From NCBI GenBank assembly GCA_903904495.1, contig CAIVCU010000372.1, positions 1 through 9,077 of the forward strand: a stretch of 9,077 bases of DNA, read 5' to 3'. The stretch is from an uncultured Chlorobiaceae bacterium. GTDB taxonomy: Bacteria; Bacteroidota; Chlorobiia; Chlorobiales; Chlorobiaceae. The notes under the pieces are model-generated. The model saw only the letters and a program-made list of their open reading frames with translations. It was not told the DNA's origin and did not search any database. This document shows, in pieces, positions 6,668-9,077 of the stretch (its first letter is position 1; every line of letters starts with the position of its first letter). Made by a program: the position numbers and the translations under genes.

Positions 6668-6686
6668 ATTACGGCGTACCCGTAAT
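6668..6686. repeat. 7-bp inverted repeat just upstream of the peptidase start
   Basis: ATTACGG (6668-6674) and CCGTAAT (6680-6686) are a perfect inverted repeat around CGTAC, and the centre itself contains the palindrome GTAC. It begins five bases before the M24 peptidase start codon and lies just upstream of the likely trpD -35 box. It could be an operator, or a hairpin in the peptidase mRNA leader. Confidence 0.5.
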
Positions 6687-6692
6687 GAGCCT

Positions 6693-6721
6693 TTTACAAT
6701 ACAACCAATTCTTCTTATTAT
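6693..6721 (+). promoter_or_regulatory. Sigma-70-type promoter for trpD
   Basis: TTTACA (6693-6698) is a five-of-six match to the -35 consensus and TATTAT (6716-6721) a five-of-six match to the -10 box, with the ideal spacer of 17 bp. Transcription would begin near 6728, giving a leader of about 39 nt before trpD. This is the best promoter match in the window. Confidence 0.55.
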
Positions 6722-6730
6722 TTACATTTA

Positions 6731-6740
6731 CGAATATTCG
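6731..6740. repeat. Perfect palindrome CGAATATTCG in the trpD leader
   Basis: This ten-base perfect palindrome lies at about +4 to +13 of the predicted trpD transcript, 26 nt before the start codon. The position, just downstream of the promoter, would suit a repressor operator. A ten-base palindrome is short, and no known regulator site is recognised. Confidence 0.4.
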
Positions 6741-6766
6741 CACTCATTTGCCAACCAATCCGCTTC

Positions 6767-7822
6767 ATGCCGCAAAAAAAGTTACTGCAAAAGCTGCTTG
6801 CAGGAGATAATTTTTCTCAGGAAGAGATGACATTCTGCATGAACAGCATTATGGATGGGCATTTTTCTGATATTGTCATCGCAGCAGTACTCGCCCTGCT
6901 GCAAAAAAAAGGCGTTACTTCGACTGAGGCTGCCGGCGCATACTACAGTCTTATGGCGAAAGCCAACACCATCGTGCTTGATGACGATGCTGTCGATACC
7001 TGCGGTACTGGTGGTGATCATGCAGGCACTTTTAATATTTCAACGACCGCATCAATTATTGCAAACAGTGCCGGTGTCTGCATTGCAAAACATGGAAACC
7101 GTTCAGTAACCAGCAGTTGCGGAAGCGCCGATGTTCTTGAAGCACTTGGCTTTGCTATCGATCTGCCTCCGGAAGCGACAAAAGAGCTGTTTGATCGAAC
7201 AGGATTTGCCTTCCTGTTTGCTCCACATTACCACCCGTCAATGAAAAAGGTAGCTCATATCCGCCGCGAACTGGCTATAAGAACGATTTTCAACATACTC
7301 GGCCCTCTCATTAATCCCGCTCGGGCAAAACGTCAACTTGTGGGCGTATTCAACCCGGAACTCATGGAACTCTATACTGAAGTGCTTTTGCAGACAGGAA
7401 CCCGCCATGCAATGGTTGTTCATTCCATGACGGAAGAAGGCATAGCACTTGATGAACCGAGCCTCAACGGTCCCACATATATTATCGAAATCCAGAACGG
7501 ATCTGTCAGCCGGCACACCGTTCATCCTGAAGATTTCGGGCTGACCCGGTATGCTCTATCGGAAATCCAGGGTGGAAACAGGGCCGAAAATGCACGTATT
7601 ATCCACAGAATCCTTGATGGAAGTGCACCGGCAGCACACCTTGATGCCGCACTCTACACCACAGCCATGGCCTGTTATGTTTCAGGAAAAGCACCCTGCA
7701 TCAATGACGGTTTCATTTTGGCAAAAGAAGCGCTGGAAAGCGGTCACACCAGAGAAAAATTTAATGAAATTCTGAAAATAAACGCTGAGCTCTCTGCAAG
7801 GTACAATCTTGCCATAAACTAA
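6767..7822 (+). CDS. trpD: Anthranilate phosphoribosyltransferase
   Basis: This 351-residue enzyme joins anthranilate to phosphoribosyl pyrophosphate, the second committed step of tryptophan synthesis, in the cytoplasm. The small helical domain covers about 1-70. Then come the phosphoribosyl pyrophosphate loop DTCGTGGDHAGTFNIST (77-93), the KHGNRSVTSSCGSADVLEALG block (108-128), FLFAPHYHPSMKKV (149-162), RTIFNILGPLINPA (172-185) and the Mg-binding Asp-Glu pair D229-E230 in ALDEPS. Length is that of a normal single-domain TrpD, not a TrpG-TrpD fusion. One oddity is His85 directly after GTGGD, where most TrpD proteins have Gly. No other trp gene is adjacent in the window, so the pathway genes appear scattered. 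The ATG at 6767 has no Shine-Dalgarno, but a good promoter and palindrome lie just upstream. Confidence 0.96.
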   Translation: MPQKKLLQKLLAGDNFSQEEMTFCMNSIMDGHFSDIVIAAVLALLQKKGVTSTEAAGAYYSLMAKANTIVLDDDAVDTCGTGGDHAGTFNISTTASIIANSAGVCIAKHGNRSVTSSCGSADVLEALGFAIDLPPEATKELFDRTGFAFLFAPHYHPSMKKVAHIRRELAIRTIFNILGPLINPARAKRQLVGVFNPELMELYTEVLLQTGTRHAMVVHSMTEEGIALDEPSLNGPTYIIEIQNGSVSRHTVHPEDFGLTRYALSEIQGGNRAENARIIHRILDGSAPAAHLDAALYTTAMACYVSGKAPCINDGFILAKEALESGHTREKFNEILKINAELSARYNLAIN

Positions 7823-7831
7823 ATCCTTATC

Positions 7832-7846
7832 TTTTTTACTAAAAAA
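7832..7846. repeat. A/T palindrome between trpD and bchG
   Basis: TTTTTTACTAAAAAA is a perfect palindrome about a single central C, starting ten bases after the trpD stop. As an RNA hairpin it would be only A-U pairs and weak. It may act as a curved or easily melted tract just upstream of the bchG -10 box, or as a weak bidirectional transcript end. Confidence 0.35.
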
Positions 7847-7850
7847 CTTG

Positions 7851-7856
7851 TATACT
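7851..7856 (+). promoter_or_regulatory. Candidate -10 box of a bchG promoter
   Basis: TATACT is a five-of-six match to the -10 consensus. The best -35 candidate, TTATCT at 7827-7832 with an 18-bp spacer, matches only three of six positions. If real, the transcript would start near 7863, exactly where the leader hairpin begins. Read-through from trpD is the alternative. Confidence 0.35.
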
Positions 7857-7862
7857 AACTGC

Positions 7863-7885
7863 CTTGTTTTCGAGCCGAAAGTGAG
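7863..7885 (+). promoter_or_regulatory. Stem-loop in the bchG leader, enclosing the SD-like GTGAG
   Basis: Bases 7863-7872 can pair with 7876-7885 over ten continuous pairs with an AGC loop. The inner five are Watson-Crick (TTTCG with CGAAA), three G-U wobbles follow, and the outer two are U-A and C-G. The wobbles make this a plus-strand RNA structure. The 3' arm ends in GTGAG, the only Shine-Dalgarno-like sequence before bchG, so folding could limit ribosome access. Confidence 0.4.
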
Positions 7886-7899
7886 AATCATTATTGCCC

Positions 7900-8892
7900 A
7901 TGAACGGACGCGACATGCTTACCCCTGAAATGCATCAAACCATCACCGACAAGCTTCGCCTGTCAGGAGTAAGCGATGCCAGGCAGAAGGCCATCCAGAA
8001 GGCTCTGGAGAACGTCAACAAACCAGGATTCAGGATTGAGCCATCCGCTATCCTTCCGCTCATGAAACCGGTCACCTGGTTCCCACCCATGTGGGCTTTT
8101 GCCTGCGGGGTAGTATCAACCGGTGAAGGCATTACTGCTAACTGGTCTATTCTGCTCAGAGGCATCCTCCTTGCCGGGCCTCTCATGTGCGCGATGTCGC
8201 AGACCATGAACGACTACTTTGACCGGGAGGTTGACGCAATCAATGAACCTGACCGTCCGATCCCGGCAGGAAAAATATCAAAAGCGGCCAGTTGGCTTAT
8301 TACCTTCGGCCTTATCATTACTGGTTTTCTTGTCGCGCTCTCCATTCACCCCTATGTGGTCGTTATAGCTTTTGTCGGTGTTCTCATGTCGCACGCCTAT
8401 TCCGGTCCTCCTATCAGGGCTAAAAGGAACGGATGGTTCGGCAACCTTATTGTCGGCCTTGCCTATGAAGGCGTCTCATGGCTGACTGGCAGTTTTTCCA
8501 TTACACAAGGTATCCCTTCGCAGGAAACCATTGCCCTGGCAATTATTTTTTCACTCGGTGCACACGGTATCATGACGCTGAATGACTTCAAATCAGTTGT
8601 GGGCGACAATATCCGCAAGGTCGCATCAATTCCAGTGCAGCTCGGCGAAAAGAAAGCCGCTATCCTGGCCTCTATTGTTATGGATGTTGCGCAGCTTGCC
8701 GCCATATCCATTCTCGTTTTTAAAGGTTCCATGACAACAACCGTGATTGCCTTGATTCTCCTGGTCGCACAGCTGCCGATGCAGAAAATCCTGATCTCAA
8801 ATCCAAGAGAAAAAGCTGTCTGGTACAACGCCTTCGGCACCCTGCTTTATGTTATATCAATGATGGTTTGTGCTGTCGGCATCCGACCCTGA
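7900..8892 (+). CDS. bchG: Bacteriochlorophyll synthase (BchG-type UbiA prenyltransferase)
   Basis: This 330-residue membrane enzyme of the UbiA superfamily esterifies (bacterio)chlorophyllide with a prenyl diphosphate, the last step of pigment synthesis. The first Asp-rich motif NDYFDREVDAINEPDRPIPAGKI (from N104) and the second NDFKSVVGD (from N228) bind the Mg-prenyl diphosphate. Several hydrophobic segments from about 66 to 328 fit a multi-pass membrane protein. WFPPMWAFACG, SGPPIRAKRNGWFG, GAHGIMTLNDF and the late VWYN segment resemble purple-bacterial BchG more than cyanobacterial ChlG. Green sulfur bacteria have three paralogues (BchG for bacteriochlorophyll a, ChlG for chlorophyll a, BchK for bacteriochlorophyll c), so ChlG remains possible. 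The N-terminus has a hydrophilic extension of about 40 residues compared with Rhodobacter BchG. The start is uncertain: ATG 7900 was chosen, but TTG 7894 sits nearer the weak GTGAG, and ATG 7915 also exists. Confidence 0.92.
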   Translation: MNGRDMLTPEMHQTITDKLRLSGVSDARQKAIQKALENVNKPGFRIEPSAILPLMKPVTWFPPMWAFACGVVSTGEGITANWSILLRGILLAGPLMCAMSQTMNDYFDREVDAINEPDRPIPAGKISKAASWLITFGLIITGFLVALSIHPYVVVIAFVGVLMSHAYSGPPIRAKRNGWFGNLIVGLAYEGVSWLTGSFSITQGIPSQETIALAIIFSLGAHGIMTLNDFKSVVGDNIRKVASIPVQLGEKKAAILASIVMDVAQLAAISILVFKGSMTTTVIALILLVAQLPMQKILISNPREKAVWYNAFGTLLYVISMMVCAVGIRP

Positions 8893-8901
8893 AACAATAC
8901 G

Positions 8902-8930
8902 TTTCCTGTTTGCAAAACTATTGTTATATT
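8902..8930 (+). promoter_or_regulatory. Candidate promoter upstream of rpmB
   Basis: TATATT at 8925-8930 is a five-of-six -10 match, and TTTCCT at 8902-8907 is a weak -35 at 17-bp spacing. The transcript would start near 8937, leaving a leader of about 28 nt. No intrinsic terminator with a T-run separates bchG from rpmB; only short stems, GTCGG/CCGAC (8875-8887) and GAAAC/GTTTC (8891-8905), are seen. Confidence 0.35.
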
Positions 8931-8964
8931 CCCTTTCGTTTTTTTAACACCAATTGATAGCACC

Positions 8965-9077
8965 ATGTCTAAAGTTTGTTTACTGACCGGTAAAAGACCT
9001 AAGTACGGCAATACGGTTTCCCATGCGAACAACCACGTCCGTACCCGTTTTGAGCCGAACCTCCATACAAAAAGAAT
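8965..9077 (+). CDS. rpmB: 50S ribosomal protein L28, 5' part only
   Basis: Thirty-seven codons of L28, a small basic protein of the large ribosomal subunit, are present before the window ends. The N-terminus MSKVCLLTGKRPKYGNTVSH followed by ANNHVRTRFEPNLHTKRI is diagnostic: CxLTGKRPxxGN-VSHxxN and the later RFxPNLH are conserved family features. Only the first of the possible zinc-ligand cysteines of L28 proteins (C5) is visible. The ATG start follows a G-poor leader without a Shine-Dalgarno. rpmG (L33) often follows rpmB, but that lies outside the window. Confidence 0.96.
   Translation, partial: MSKVCLLTGKRPKYGNTVSHANNHVRTRFEPNLHTKR

Noticed and set aside
8463..8840. 125-codon frame antisense to bchG
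   Set aside because: It is fully covered by a strongly conserved membrane enzyme gene, and the antisense product has no motif.
8875..8905. Terminator after bchG
   Set aside because: The stems GTCGG/CCGAC and GAAAC/GTTTC are short and no T-run follows either of them.
8910..8930. TTGCAA and TATATT as a promoter pair before rpmB
   Set aside because: The spacer is only nine bases, too short for a sigma-70-type promoter; TTTCCT was noted instead, with low confidence.
1..9077. A novel defence, mobile or biosynthetic system
   Set aside because: Every large open region is a recognisable core gene; no transposase, integrase, toxin-antitoxin pair, CRISPR repeats or unknown gene cluster was seen.

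Overview
The window looks like ordinary chromosomal core sequence from a green sulfur bacterium (Chlorobiaceae). The strongest pointer is a (bacterio)chlorophyll synthase gene most like bchG, lying between trpD and rpmB. It sits among housekeeping genes: ispF, a PPi-type phosphofructokinase, a class IV branched-chain aminotransferase and a DNA polymerase III delta-prime subunit. The organism assignment comes from gene content and protein motifs only; no database search was possible. No phage, insertion sequence, CRISPR array, tRNA or rRNA gene is visible.

Layout. The window opens inside ispF (+, 3' end only). It meets an FtsX/LolE/MacB-type ABC permease (-) tail to tail, and the two stop codons overlap. 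A divergent 185-bp spacer leads to a phosphofructokinase gene (+, GTG start with a strong Shine-Dalgarno), which is closed by a clear intrinsic terminator. A 16-nt-spaced pair follows: ilvE then holB (+). This pair converges on a minus-strand pair, an M24 aminopeptidase P-like gene followed by cutA, joined by an ATGA stop/start overlap. From the 103-bp divergent spacer upstream of the peptidase, trpD (+) starts, followed after 77 nt by bchG (+). The window ends inside rpmB (ribosomal protein L28).

How the genes fit together. These genes serve separate core pathways: isoprenoids (IspF), glycolysis/gluconeogenesis linked to pyrophosphate (PFK), branched-chain amino acids (IlvE), tryptophan (TrpD), clamp loading in replication (HolB), peptide turnover (M24 peptidase) and bacteriochlorophyll tail esterification (BchG). 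IspF and BchG are linked indirectly, because the prenyl tail used by BchG comes from the isoprenoid pathway. No new multi-gene system was found. The points worth a second look are mostly non-coding: a 10-nt element at the same distance from the ilvE and rpmB start codons, a 10-bp hairpin in the bchG leader, palindromes in the peptidase/trpD spacer beside a good trpD promoter, and the PPi-type signature of the phosphofructokinase. Most genes here lack a clear Shine-Dalgarno; the phosphofructokinase gene is the exception.
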